From CAZPYT01 sp964590955 (GTDB lineage: Bacteria > Patescibacteriota > WWE3 > UBA101185 > UBA10185), in the NCBI GenBank assembly GCA_964590955.1, contig CAZPYT010000019.1:1-17224 (forward strand): a DNA stretch of 17,224 nucleotides, given 5' to 3'. Shown here piece by piece: positions 6,661 through 13,355 of the stretch. Numbering within the stretch: position 1 is the first letter of the stretch; each line of letters starts with the position of its first letter. The position numbers and the translations under genes were made by a program. Under the pieces are notes generated by a model that saw nothing but the letters and a program-made list of their open reading frames with translations, was not told where the DNA came from and ran no database searches.

Positions 6661-7023
6661 ATGGCTAAAATAAAATTAAGAGATAGTAATAGAGAAAGAA
6701 GAAAATTAAGGATAAGAAAAAAGATCAGTGGAACAACTGATGTACCTAGATTGTCTGTTTTTAGATCTAATAGGTTTATATATGGTCAGATAATTGATGA
6801 CGTCAAAAAGAAAACTCTTGTTTCTTTGTCCCTAGCAGATATTAAACAACTGCACGATGGAAAAAGCAAAGTTGATGCCGCGCATGAAATTGGTATTGCC
6901 TTGGCTAAAAAGGCAAAAGAGAAAAAAATCACTTCTGTGGTTTTTGACAGAAATGGTTATATTTATCATGGGAGAGTAAAAAATGTTGCCGAAGGAGCAA
7001 GAAAGGGCGGATTAAACTTATGA
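6661..7023 (+). CDS. rplR: 50S ribosomal protein L18
   Basis: L18 binds 5S rRNA together with L5 and brings it into the central protuberance. The 120 residues have a basic N-terminus (RERRKLRIRKKISGTTDVPRLSVFRSNRFIYGQIIDD), a central AHEIGIALAKKAKEKKI, and the conserved VVFDRNGYIYHGRVKNVAEGARKGGL end. Length is standard. Its TGA overlaps the rpsE ATG by 4 bp. UGA is clearly used as a stop, which argues against a UGA-Gly genetic code. Confidence 0.97.
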   Translation: MAKIKLRDSNRERRKLRIRKKISGTTDVPRLSVFRSNRFIYGQIIDDVKKKTLVSLSLADIKQLHDGKSKVDAAHEIGIALAKKAKEKKITSVVFDRNGYIYHGRVKNVAEGARKGGLNL

Positions 7024-7517
7024 GTTTCAGTGGACCACAGTCAAAGCCTTTTGCGAAAGCAAAAGACATGGAAGAAAAGATTTATGAGATAAAAAGGGTT
7101 TCAAAGAAAACTACAGGTGGAAATGCAATTGGTTTTACAGCATTGGCTATAGTTGGAGATAAAAATGGAAGAATAGGTGCAGGCTTGGGTAAAGCGAAAG
7201 ATGTCTCCAGAGCTATTCAAAAAGCATTGAGTAAAGCCAGAGATAATGTTGTCAGCGTCAATCTTAAAAATACAACCATTCCATATCAGGTGGAAGAAAA
7301 ATATTCTGCAGCCAGAGTTTTGATAAAGCCGGCTCCAAGAGGTTCCGGAATAATTGCCGGAGGACCTATCAGATCTGGTCTAGAGCTTGCAGGTGTAAAA
7401 GATGCCTCAGCAAAAATGCTTGGTTCTAATGATAAGCTTTCCAATGTCAGATGTACCATTGATGCACTAAGGAAGCTAAGAAAAGTTACAAATAAGGAAC
7501 AAGATGCAACTGAATAA
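7020..7517 (+). CDS. rpsE: 30S ribosomal protein S5
   Basis: S5 acts in decoding accuracy and at the mRNA entry channel. The 165-residue protein contains the N-terminal dsRBD-like domain (EEKIYEIKRVSKKTTGGNAIGFTALAIVGDKNGRIGAGLGKAKDVSRAI in sequence order). The C-terminal domain has RVLIKPAPRGSGIIAGGPIRSGLELAGVKD, KMLGSNDKLSNVRCTIDALRKLR. The extra-long N- and C-terminal tails of some species are absent. It overlaps rplR by 4 bp and rplO by 14 bp, leaving no room for rpmD (L30), which normally sits between S5 and L15. Confidence 0.97.
   Translation: MSFSGPQSKPFAKAKDMEEKIYEIKRVSKKTTGGNAIGFTALAIVGDKNGRIGAGLGKAKDVSRAIQKALSKARDNVVSVNLKNTTIPYQVEEKYSAARVLIKPAPRGSGIIAGGPIRSGLELAGVKDASAKMLGSNDKLSNVRCTIDALRKLRKVTNKEQDATE
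7494..7498 (+). promoter_or_regulatory. Shine-Dalgarno AAGGA for rplO inside rpsE
   Basis: AAGGA lies 5 bases before the rplO ATG at 7504, within the last rpsE codons. It supports the overlapping rplO start despite the 14-bp overlap. Confidence 0.65.
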
Positions 7518-7950
7518 TTTACCACGAAAAAAGAATATTACTTCAGGTAAGAAACGCGTCGGTAGAGGATATGGCAGCGGAAAGGGCGGGCATACTACAG
7601 GTTTGGGAACAAAAGGCCAGAAAGCAAGAGGTTCAGGTAAAGTTAATGCAGGTTTTGAGGGTGGTCAGGTACCTTTGTATAAGAGAATCCCGAAGCGTCC
7701 CGGTTTTGTAAGCTATACTTCAAAAGATATTAAAACCGTTTCTTTGGTAACATTTAACAGATTTAAAGACGGTACTAGTGTAACTCCTACTGATTTAGTA
7801 AAAGCTGGCGTGTTGAAGAGTTTGCCAAAACATGGGGTAAAAATACTTCAGAATGGCACTTTATTTAAAAAACTTGAGCTGTCCGGATTCATGTATACGG
7901 AAGGTGCTAGAAAAAGCATCGAAAAATCAGGCTCAAAAATTGTTGAGTAA
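7504..7950 (+). CDS. rplO: 50S ribosomal protein L15
   Basis: L15 joins late in large-subunit assembly and reaches into the 23S core. The 148 residues begin MQLNNLPRKKN, equivalent to the family's MKLNEL start. The glycine/basic rRNA-binding extension follows (KRVGRGYGSGKGGHTTGLGTKGQKARGSG), then GFEGGQVPLYKRIPKRPGF. The globular C-terminal part includes LVKAGVLKSLPKHGVKIL and a final KSIEKSGSKIVE. It starts inside rpsE and its TAA shares one base with the secY ATG. Confidence 0.97.
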   Translation: MQLNNLPRKKNITSGKKRVGRGYGSGKGGHTTGLGTKGQKARGSGKVNAGFEGGQVPLYKRIPKRPGFVSYTSKDIKTVSLVTFNRFKDGTSVTPTDLVKAGVLKSLPKHGVKILQNGTLFKKLELSGFMYTEGARKSIEKSGSKIVE

Positions 7951-9206
7951 TGATAAAACTACTAAAGAATGTCGAATTAAGAAAAAAGATATTATTTTCT
8001 CTTTTTGCAATTATTGTATTTAGAACTTTGGCACATATCCCTATTCCCGGTGTTGATTTGGCAGCAGTGCGCCAGTTTTTCAGCGGAAGTGCAATTTTTG
8101 GACTTTTCGATTTATTTAGCGGAGGTGGATTTAAAAACTTTTCGATTGTAACTTTAGGTTTGGGCCCCTATATAAATGCCTCAATTATTATTCAGCTTTT
8201 TACTAAAGTAATTCCTTCATTAGAAGAATTATCTAAAGAAGGAGAATCGGGCAGAGAAAAGATTAACAGCTATACAAAAATGCTTACAGTGCCTCTGGCT
8301 TTGGTACAGGGCTACGGCGTTTACTTCTTATTAAGTAAGCAGGGAGTTATTACCTCATTAAATATTTTGTCATTGTCAGTATTGTTATTTACTTTGATTG
8401 CCGGCTCAATGATCCTTATTTGGCTAGGGGATCTTTTAACAGAGTACGGTATTGGTCAGGGAGTTTCAGTTTTGATTTTTGTCGGAATCGTGAGCAGCCT
8501 TCCAAGCGGATTGTTAAATGCTTTCAGTTTTTTTGAGAGTAGAGGCCTAATAGCATCAATGTTTTTATTGTCACTTGCTATAGCAGTTATAGCTGCGATT
8601 GTACTTGTCAACGAGGGTACAAGAAATGTACCCATAGAATACGGTAGAAGAACGGCAGGTGTTCAAAGTGTAACTAATTATCTTCCAATAAAAATTAACC
8701 AGGCCGGAGTTATTCCAATTATATTTGCGGTATCGCTTGTGTTGGTACCATCTTTATTAAGTGGACCTCTCCTCGCTTCCGGTAAGTCGTTTTTAGTGTC
8801 GGTTGGAGAATTCTTGTCTGTAAATTTTGCAACTACGGCATCAATGTATAATTTATTTTATTTTGCTCTAGTAGTAGGCTTTACATTTTTTTACACTTTT
8901 ATGCAGTTTGATCCCGCTAAAATATCAGATGACATTAAAAAAAGAGGAGGATTTATTCCAGGTATTCGCCCCGGAAAAGCCACAGAAAATTATTTACGAG
9001 CTATAACATTAAGACTGACGCTTGCGGGTGCATTATTTTTGGGTTTGATTGCAATACTTCCCCATTTGATTACTGTTTACTCCGGAATTGCTAATGTCGC
9101 TATCGGCGGTACAGGAATATTAATCGTTGTATCAGTTGTTTTGGATACTATACGACAAGTGGAATCTATGATGGTCACCAGAAATTATCAAAGTTTTTTA
9201 AGGTAA
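7950..9206 (+). CDS. secY: Preprotein translocase subunit SecY
   Basis: SecY is the channel of the Sec translocon in the inner membrane. The 418-residue protein has the expected ten hydrophobic segments. It begins with a basic N-terminus and FRTLAHIPIPGVD, followed by the plug-side FDLFSGGGFKNFSIVTLGLGPYINASIIIQ block. The middle has ESGREKINSYTK, LLTEYGIGQGVSVLIF and the cytosolic loop IEYGRRTAG with LPIKINQAGVIPIIFA. The last cytosolic loop (FDPAKISDDIKKRGGFIPGIRPGKATENYL) is intact. It is slightly shorter than the E. coli protein (about 440), as expected for a compact genome. It is coupled to rplO by a 1-bp overlap and ends 7 bp before the next gene. Confidence 0.97.
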   Translation: MIKLLKNVELRKKILFSLFAIIVFRTLAHIPIPGVDLAAVRQFFSGSAIFGLFDLFSGGGFKNFSIVTLGLGPYINASIIIQLFTKVIPSLEELSKEGESGREKINSYTKMLTVPLALVQGYGVYFLLSKQGVITSLNILSLSVLLFTLIAGSMILIWLGDLLTEYGIGQGVSVLIFVGIVSSLPSGLLNAFSFFESRGLIASMFLLSLAIAVIAAIVLVNEGTRNVPIEYGRRTAGVQSVTNYLPIKINQAGVIPIIFAVSLVLVPSLLSGPLLASGKSFLVSVGEFLSVNFATTASMYNLFYFALVVGFTFFYTFMQFDPAKISDDIKKRGGFIPGIRPGKATENYLRAITLRLTLAGALFLGLIAILPHLITVYSGIANVAIGGTGILIVVSVVLDTIRQVESMMVTRNYQSFLR

Positions 9207-9213
9207 ATTTAAT

Positions 9214-9486
9214 ATGATTAATCCGGCAAAGATATTTAAATTAAAAAAAGCCCAGTCCGCAATGCAAAAGGAACTATCTCAGGTTTTTTCAACGATAGAA
9301 AAAAAGGGGTATAAAGTCGTTGTCCGCGGAGATAAGCGCATAGAAACGATAGAAATTGACGGGGATGAAAATAAAGAACTAAGAGACATTATCAATGACG
9401 CGCTTAAAGATGTACAGAAAAAATCAGAAAAAAAACTTAGAGGGCAGCTTGGAGATTTTGATTTTTCAGCCCTGTCTGATCTATGA
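9214..9486 (+). CDS. YbaB/EbfC-like nucleoid-associated protein
   Basis: This 90-residue protein resembles the YbaB/EbfC family of small dimeric DNA-binding proteins. Visible features are an N-terminal helix (KAQSAMQKELSQVFSTIEKKG), a strand pair ending in a family-like VEID equivalent (RIETIEIDGDENKELRDIINDAL), and a long C-terminal helix (KDVQKKSEKKLRGQLGDFD). It is shorter than the E. coli protein (109 residues) and lacks the glycine-rich GAGLVKV section. Family genes usually sit beside dnaX and recR; the place between secY and an adk-like gene is unusual. The ATG follows secY by 7 bp without a Shine-Dalgarno, and its TGA overlaps the next ATG. The family call is fairly confident; DNA binding is inferred. 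Confidence 0.7.
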   Translation: MINPAKIFKLKKAQSAMQKELSQVFSTIEKKGYKVVVRGDKRIETIEIDGDENKELRDIINDALKDVQKKSEKKLRGQLGDFDFSALSDL

Positions 9487-10103
9487 TTCTTGTTTTATCC
9501 GGTCCTCCGGCAAGTGGTAAAACAGTTTTCAGCAGTATTGTCGGTGCTAATTACAGGCTTCCTGTTATTAATGCCGGTGGTTTGCTACGCGAAATCACCC
9601 CTTCTTCAATCTGGTATGCTCCCATTCATGAGCATATGGATAGCGGAAAGTTGGTTCCGGAGTCAATTTCGGGCGGGTTCTTAGCAGAAACAGTGAAAGA
9701 TCCGATGTATAAAGATGGTTATGTCCTTGATGGATGGTTACGCCAACTGGCTGATATGGATTATTTCGACCCAAAACCTGATTACGTGATTTATTTGAAT
9801 ATAAGCAGGGATACTGCTATAGCAAGATTATCCGGCCGTTTACTATGTCCTAATTGTGGAAAAAGCTATAACTCTCTTTTTCTTCCCCCAAAAGAGGAGG
9901 GAATTTGTGATAATGACAAAAGTCCATTGATAAAACGTACAGATGATTCGCCTGCTACAATAAAAAAAAGATTTGAAGTGTTTGTGAGAGATACACTACC
10001 CGTATTAGATTATTTTAGGCGTGCTAAGAAACTGGTTGAAATAGATGCTTCAAAAAAACCTGAAGAAATGCTTATAGAGCTTGTTAAAAAAGTCAAAAAA
10101 TAA
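9483..10103 (+). CDS. adk: Adenylate kinase-like nucleoside monophosphate kinase, divergent AMP site
   Basis: Adenylate kinase interconverts ATP, AMP and ADP. The 206-residue protein has a Walker A (GPPASGKT, residues 7-14), an NMP-binding region with R36, a DGWLR motif (83-87), and a LID with a likely zinc site, Cys122, Cys125, Cys142, Asp145, matching the Cys-Cys-Cys-Asp pattern of Gram-positive Adk. LID-side basic residues (R115, R119, R152, R163) are present. Several AMP-pocket residues differ: the usual STGD is NAGG (30-33), DGFPR is DGWLR, and the adenine-contacting Gln is Asp91. The P-loop is GKT in place of GKGT. Position after secY fits adk. It could still be the only adenylate kinase, but altered nucleotide preference is possible. 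It overlaps the previous gene by 4 bp. Confidence 0.8.
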   Translation: MILVLSGPPASGKTVFSSIVGANYRLPVINAGGLLREITPSSIWYAPIHEHMDSGKLVPESISGGFLAETVKDPMYKDGYVLDGWLRQLADMDYFDPKPDYVIYLNISRDTAIARLSGRLLCPNCGKSYNSLFLPPKEEGICDNDKSPLIKRTDDSPATIKKRFEVFVRDTLPVLDYFRRAKKLVEIDASKKPEEMLIELVKKVKK

Positions 10104-10112
10104 TGCTAGAAT
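10104..10112 (+). promoter_or_regulatory. Extended -10 promoter (TGCTAGAAT), leaderless geometry
   Basis: TGC-TAGAAT is a TGn extended -10 element starting at the final base-pair of the adk-like stop region. Seven bases separate it from the ATG at 10120, so transcription would begin at or next to the start codon. A weak -35 (TTAAAA, 10084-10089) lies 17 bp upstream. There is no Shine-Dalgarno for the downstream gene. It would uncouple the surface-protein gene from the ribosomal operon. Confidence 0.55.
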
Positions 10113-10119
10113 ATGTTTC

Positions 10120-11138
10120 ATGAAGGATCTTTACGCCCCTAAAGAAGACCCAATAGAAAAATATCAGTTTATTTATCATTTTATTCCTCATAAACAACAT
10201 AAAGTTAGGGCGCGTTTACTGACAAATCAAGCTTTGATTATTTATGCTTTGGTTCAGATTGTGTTTATTGCAGTTGTAAGGCTTGTTCCTTTGGTTGCCC
10301 CCGGAATTTTAGGTTATGCATCAAATATAAATTCTAAAGATCTTTTGAAATATACAAATGAGACGAGAGCAAAGGTTGGATTGAAGCCATTGCAGCTGAA
10401 TGATGAACTAACTACAGCCGCTCAAGGAAAAGCATCAGNNNNNNNNNNATCTCCCCTTTAGGCACAAAACCGTGGGACTTTATTCTAAGTGCCGATTATG
10501 ATTATGTTTATGCAGGAGAGAATTTAGCAAAGAACTTTTCTAATTCAAAAGATGTTGTTGAAGCATGGTATGCATCACCTACACACAGAGATAACTTGTT
10601 GAGTACAAACTACGATGATATCGGGTTTGCAGTCTCTAATGGTGTAATAGACGGTTACGAAACTACAATAGTAGTACAAATGTTCGGTAGAGAAAGAAAA
10701 CCGCTCGCAGCTGCTCCTGTAGAATTGACACCTCAACCTGAGGCTAATATTGCAGAAGAACCTATACCTGTGAGTGAACCCGAACCGTTAGCCGTAAATT
10801 TAGAAGAATCTGCACCATCAAAAGAATTTATTGAAAATGAGGAGCCTGCGCTTGAGGTTGAAGGTGATGTAACCCCTATTTTGCAGCAAATTACAAAGTC
10901 AGAGAATATAACAGAAGAACAAGGTCCCAATAATGTTTTTTTTGATGTAAAAACTGCAACCAAAGCGATAACTTACACTTTTGGAGGGTTTTTACTACTG
11001 CTGATGGCTATTGATATGTGGTATTCAAGAAGCCATGGTATTCTTAAGCTTACCGGTCATACCTTTGCACATATCGTTTTTTTGGCAGTTGCACTTCTCA
11101 GTGTTGTACTCTCGATTGTTCCGGGGGCAATTCTATAA
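10120..11138 (+). CDS. Membrane-anchored CAP/SCP-domain protein (interrupted by assembly gap)
   Basis: A CAP (YkwD/SCP-like) domain protein, probably on the cell surface; the molecular role of bacterial CAP proteins is mostly unknown. The 106 residues before the gap hold a short cytosolic part with HFIPHKQHK (20-28), one membrane helix (about 38-64) and the CAP start (LLKYTNETRAKVGLKPLQLNDEL). After the gap come ISPLGTKPWDFI, YAGENLAK, AWYASPTHRDNLLS and DIGFAV, all CAP signatures. An acidic Pro/Glu-rich linker and two further membrane helices end the protein. The two halves lie in different frames across 10 N; the CAP pattern predicts about 10 missing residues (about 29 bases), which restores the frame. 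So this is a gap artefact, not a pseudogene. It starts at an ATG served by the leaderless-type promoter. Confidence 0.85.
10439..10448. other. Assembly gap (10 N) inside the CAP-domain gene
   Basis: Ten ambiguous bases join two contigs. The upstream frame leaves one base (10438) of an open codon and the downstream frame resumes at 10449, so the true missing length must be 2 modulo 3. Ten does not fit, hence the N count is a placeholder. CAP-domain spacing suggests roughly 29 bases. Confidence 0.95.
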
Positions 11139-11141
11139 AAT

Positions 11142-11396
11142 ATGAAAAAAAATTACAAAATATTAGAATACAGCGTTTTATTTTTCGGCCTTATAGCTTT
11201 TGTTTCACTTTTTGTATATTACAGATTTGATAAAAGCGCAGAAATAAAAATAATGGCTATGGCTGCGGGTTTTTATGCTTTGTGGGGGATGCTTCATCAT
11301 CTTTTGGAAGATAGATTAACATTGGACATTGCTATTGAATATTTACTTATAGGATTTTTTGTTTTTCTACTTGTTTTTACATCTCTGAGTGTTTAA
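11142..11396 (+). CDS. Small three-helix membrane protein of unknown function
   Basis: I do not recognise a named family. The 84-residue product is mostly hydrophobic, with three likely membrane helices: about residues 9-27, 36-54 (with the ALWGMLHHLLEDRL turn, rich in His and charged residues) and 63-84. The basic N-terminus (MKKNYK) suggests a cytosolic start. It begins three bases after the CAP gene stop (AAT-ATG), has no Shine-Dalgarno, and is probably co-transcribed with it. The context suggests a membrane partner of the CAP protein or of the glycan genes downstream, but that is inference only. Confidence 0.75.
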   Translation: MKKNYKILEYSVLFFGLIAFVSLFVYYRFDKSAEIKIMAMAAGFYALWGMLHHLLEDRLTLDIAIEYLLIGFFVFLLVFTSLSV

Positions 11397-11408
11397 TATT
11401 GACAGGTT

Positions 11409-12530
11409 ATGAAAGTCGTAATAGTTATTCCTACTTATAATGAAAGGGAAAATATTGAGTCGCTTATTCCTACTTTAGCCTCGAGTGTTGTAAGAGTTAT
11501 TAAAAATCATAATATTGATGTATTAGTAGTAGACGGAAATTCGCCGGATGGAACGTCGGATTGTATCAAAAAGCTGTCAGAAGAATATTCGTTTTTACAT
11601 TTATTAACTGAAAAAGAGAAAAAAGGTATAGGTGCCGCATATATTAATGGTTTTAAATATGCAATGGAAAACATGGGTGCAGACATTATCGTAGAGATGG
11701 ACGGAGATCATCAACACAAGCCTGAAGATCTTGTACCTATGTTAAAAGCGTTCGATGAGGGTTATGACTATGTTATAGGTTCAAGATATGTTGCCGGTGG
11801 GTCAATTCCTAAAGAATGGGCATTTTATCGAAAATTTTTAAGTATAGGCGGAAATTTATTTACAAAACTCATGCTTGGTATTTTCAACGTTCACGACTTT
11901 ACTACCGGTTACAAAATATCACGCGTTAAAGATTTTGTAGATAAAATTGATCTAGATACAGTTAATTCTAATAGTTTTGCATATAAAATGGATCTGCTTT
12001 TTAGAATGCATAAGCTTGGAGCTAGAATTATTGAAGTACCAATAACTTTTGGTTTGAGAGACAGAGGAGATTCCAAAATAGAAAGGGATACTATGTTTGA
12101 CTCTCTAAGGGTGGTTTTATTACTGAGGTTAAACGAAAGTAAAAATTTTATCAGATTTTTTATCACCGGTTTGGTTGGTCTTTTTGTCGACACCGGTCTT
12201 TTTACTGCACTTAGATATTTTCAACTGGTATCATCCTTATCAAGCGCCATTTCAGGGTTTATTGCAATGACAACTACCTACACAATTAATAATCTATGGT
12301 CATTCAATGATAGAAAATTAAATGGACTAAAAAAGAATTTAGTTAGTTTTTTGGTCTATTTTGGGTTTTCGTATGTACCTATAGCATTTAGAAGTTGGCT
12401 TATCGCCTTTAGTATAAGACAATATGGTGACACTCCATTAGTTGCTTATTCAGCTTTTTCTATTGGCGTTCTTCTTGGATTAATTTGGAACTATACCGTT
12501 TATAGCCGTGTGATTTGGAAAAAAAGCTGA
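11409..12530 (+). CDS. GT2 polyprenyl-phosphate sugar synthase fused to GtrA membrane domain
   Basis: Residues 1 to about 240 form a family 2 glycosyltransferase of the dolichyl-phosphate mannose synthase type: VIPTYNERENIESL at the N-terminus, VVDGNSPDGTSD, GIGAAYINGFKYA, the metal-binding DGDHQH (98-103), GSRYVAGGS and FTTGYKISR. The last 125 residues (from about 247) are a GtrA-type domain with four membrane helices (FIRFFITGLVGLFVDTG, TTYTINNLWSF). Such fusions are known among bacterial and archaeal polyprenyl-P-sugar synthases. The likely role is to load mannose or glucose from a nucleotide sugar onto a polyprenyl phosphate at the inner membrane and help it cross. Donor and lipid cannot be told from sequence. 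The gene ends with TGA, and 29 bases separate it from the next gene. Confidence 0.88.
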   Translation: MKVVIVIPTYNERENIESLIPTLASSVVRVIKNHNIDVLVVDGNSPDGTSDCIKKLSEEYSFLHLLTEKEKKGIGAAYINGFKYAMENMGADIIVEMDGDHQHKPEDLVPMLKAFDEGYDYVIGSRYVAGGSIPKEWAFYRKFLSIGGNLFTKLMLGIFNVHDFTTGYKISRVKDFVDKIDLDTVNSNSFAYKMDLLFRMHKLGARIIEVPITFGLRDRGDSKIERDTMFDSLRVVLLLRLNESKNFIRFFITGLVGLFVDTGLFTALRYFQLVSSLSSAISGFIAMTTTYTINNLWSFNDRKLNGLKKNLVSFLVYFGFSYVPIAFRSWLIAFSIRQYGDTPLVAYSAFSIGVLLGLIWNYTVYSRVIWKKS

Positions 12531-12544
12531 TAAAAGAGTAAAAT
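12515..12544 (+). promoter_or_regulatory. Possible weak promoter before the ALG5-like gene
   Basis: TTGGAA (12515-12520) and TAAAAT (12539-12544) are separated by 18 bp, with the next ATG 15 bases downstream. The -10 has no TGn extension, and such matches are common by chance in AT-rich DNA. It is recorded as a candidate only. Confidence 0.25.
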
Positions 12545-12559
12545 ATCACTTACAAACAT

Positions 12560-13318
12560 ATGCCGCAATTTACAATAGTAATGCCCGCTTATAATGAGTC
12601 TGACAAGATAATACCTACCATTACACAGGTATTTAATTTTATGCGCAAATTTACTTCGTCCTTTGAATTTATTCTAGTAGACGACGGCAGTACCGACCAG
12701 ACGGCTGACCTGGTGCAGAAATACACTGAAGAATATAGAGAACTTCGACTAATTAGAAATAAACATCTGGGAAAGGGTCCGGCAATATGGACTGGTGTAA
12801 AAGCTGCTAAGGGGGATTTTATCTATTTAGCTGACGCTGATTTATCAACTCCCATCGATGAACTTAAAAAGCTTTATAACTGGATGCTGGAACATAACTA
12901 TGACATTGTAATAGCTTCACGAGAAGGTGTTGGGGCGGAAAGAGTCAATGAGCCTTTATACAGGCATTTGATGGGTAGGGTTTTTAACATGTTTGTTCAG
13001 TTTATTGCTTTGAAAGGCATCAATGATTCACAATGCGGATTTAAACTGTTTAGAAAGACCACGGCAAAGGACGTTTTCAAACGACTAAAAATATACAATG
13101 CAGATAGTGCTAATTCAACAAAAATACCTTATTTAGGGGCTTTTGATGTCGAGGTGCTATATGTGGCTAAAAAGCTTGGCTACAAGATTAAAGAGGTTCC
13201 TGTACTATGGACTTATGTGAAGACCACTAGGTTGAATCCTGTACGAGATTCTATTAGAATGGCTATTGATGTCATCAAAATCAGGCTTAACGATATTAGA
13301 GGCCTGTACAAGAACTAA
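12560..13318 (+). CDS. GT2 glycosyltransferase, polyprenyl-phosphate beta-glucosyltransferase (ALG5-like)
   Basis: A 252-residue soluble-type GT2 enzyme closest in motif pattern to dolichyl-phosphate beta-glucosyltransferase (ALG5). It has TIVMPAYNESDKI at the start, VDDGSTDQT (about 40-48), LGKGPAIWTGVKAAKGD, the metal-binding ADADLSTP with Asp92 and Asp94, SQCGFKLF and FDVEVLYVAKKLGYKIKEVPV. There is no membrane domain, unlike the upstream GT2-GtrA protein, so the two may share one translocation module. The probable reaction is transfer of a hexose from a nucleotide sugar to polyprenyl phosphate. The exact sugar is not determinable here. Spacing to the UDP-glucose dehydrogenase gene is 37 bp. 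Confidence 0.85.
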   Translation: MPQFTIVMPAYNESDKIIPTITQVFNFMRKFTSSFEFILVDDGSTDQTADLVQKYTEEYRELRLIRNKHLGKGPAIWTGVKAAKGDFIYLADADLSTPIDELKKLYNWMLEHNYDIVIASREGVGAERVNEPLYRHLMGRVFNMFVQFIALKGINDSQCGFKLFRKTTAKDVFKRLKIYNADSANSTKIPYLGAFDVEVLYVAKKLGYKIKEVPVLWTYVKTTRLNPVRDSIRMAIDVIKIRLNDIRGLYKN

Positions 13319-13340
13319 AAAGTATAAAGATTTTCCAAAA

Positions 13341-13346
13341 AAGGAG
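13341..13346 (+). promoter_or_regulatory. Shine-Dalgarno AAGGAG for ugd
   Basis: AAGGAG with a 9-base spacer to the ATG at 13356: the strongest ribosome binding site in the surface-glycan cluster. It suggests independent, efficient initiation for this gene. Confidence 0.75.
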
Positions 13347-13355
13347 TTATAAAAA

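Noticed and set aside
945..7023. Alternative genetic code (UGA = Gly)
   Set aside because: UGA ends rplD, rplR and other genes at exactly the family C-terminus, and the conserved glycines are encoded by GGN codons.
10120..11138. CAP gene as a pseudogene or two genes
   Set aside because: The frame change coincides with the N run, and both halves carry consecutive parts of one CAP domain.
13323..13328. TATAAA as a promoter for ugd
   Set aside because: No -35 partner or TGn extension is evident; the strong Shine-Dalgarno suffices within a continuous transcript.
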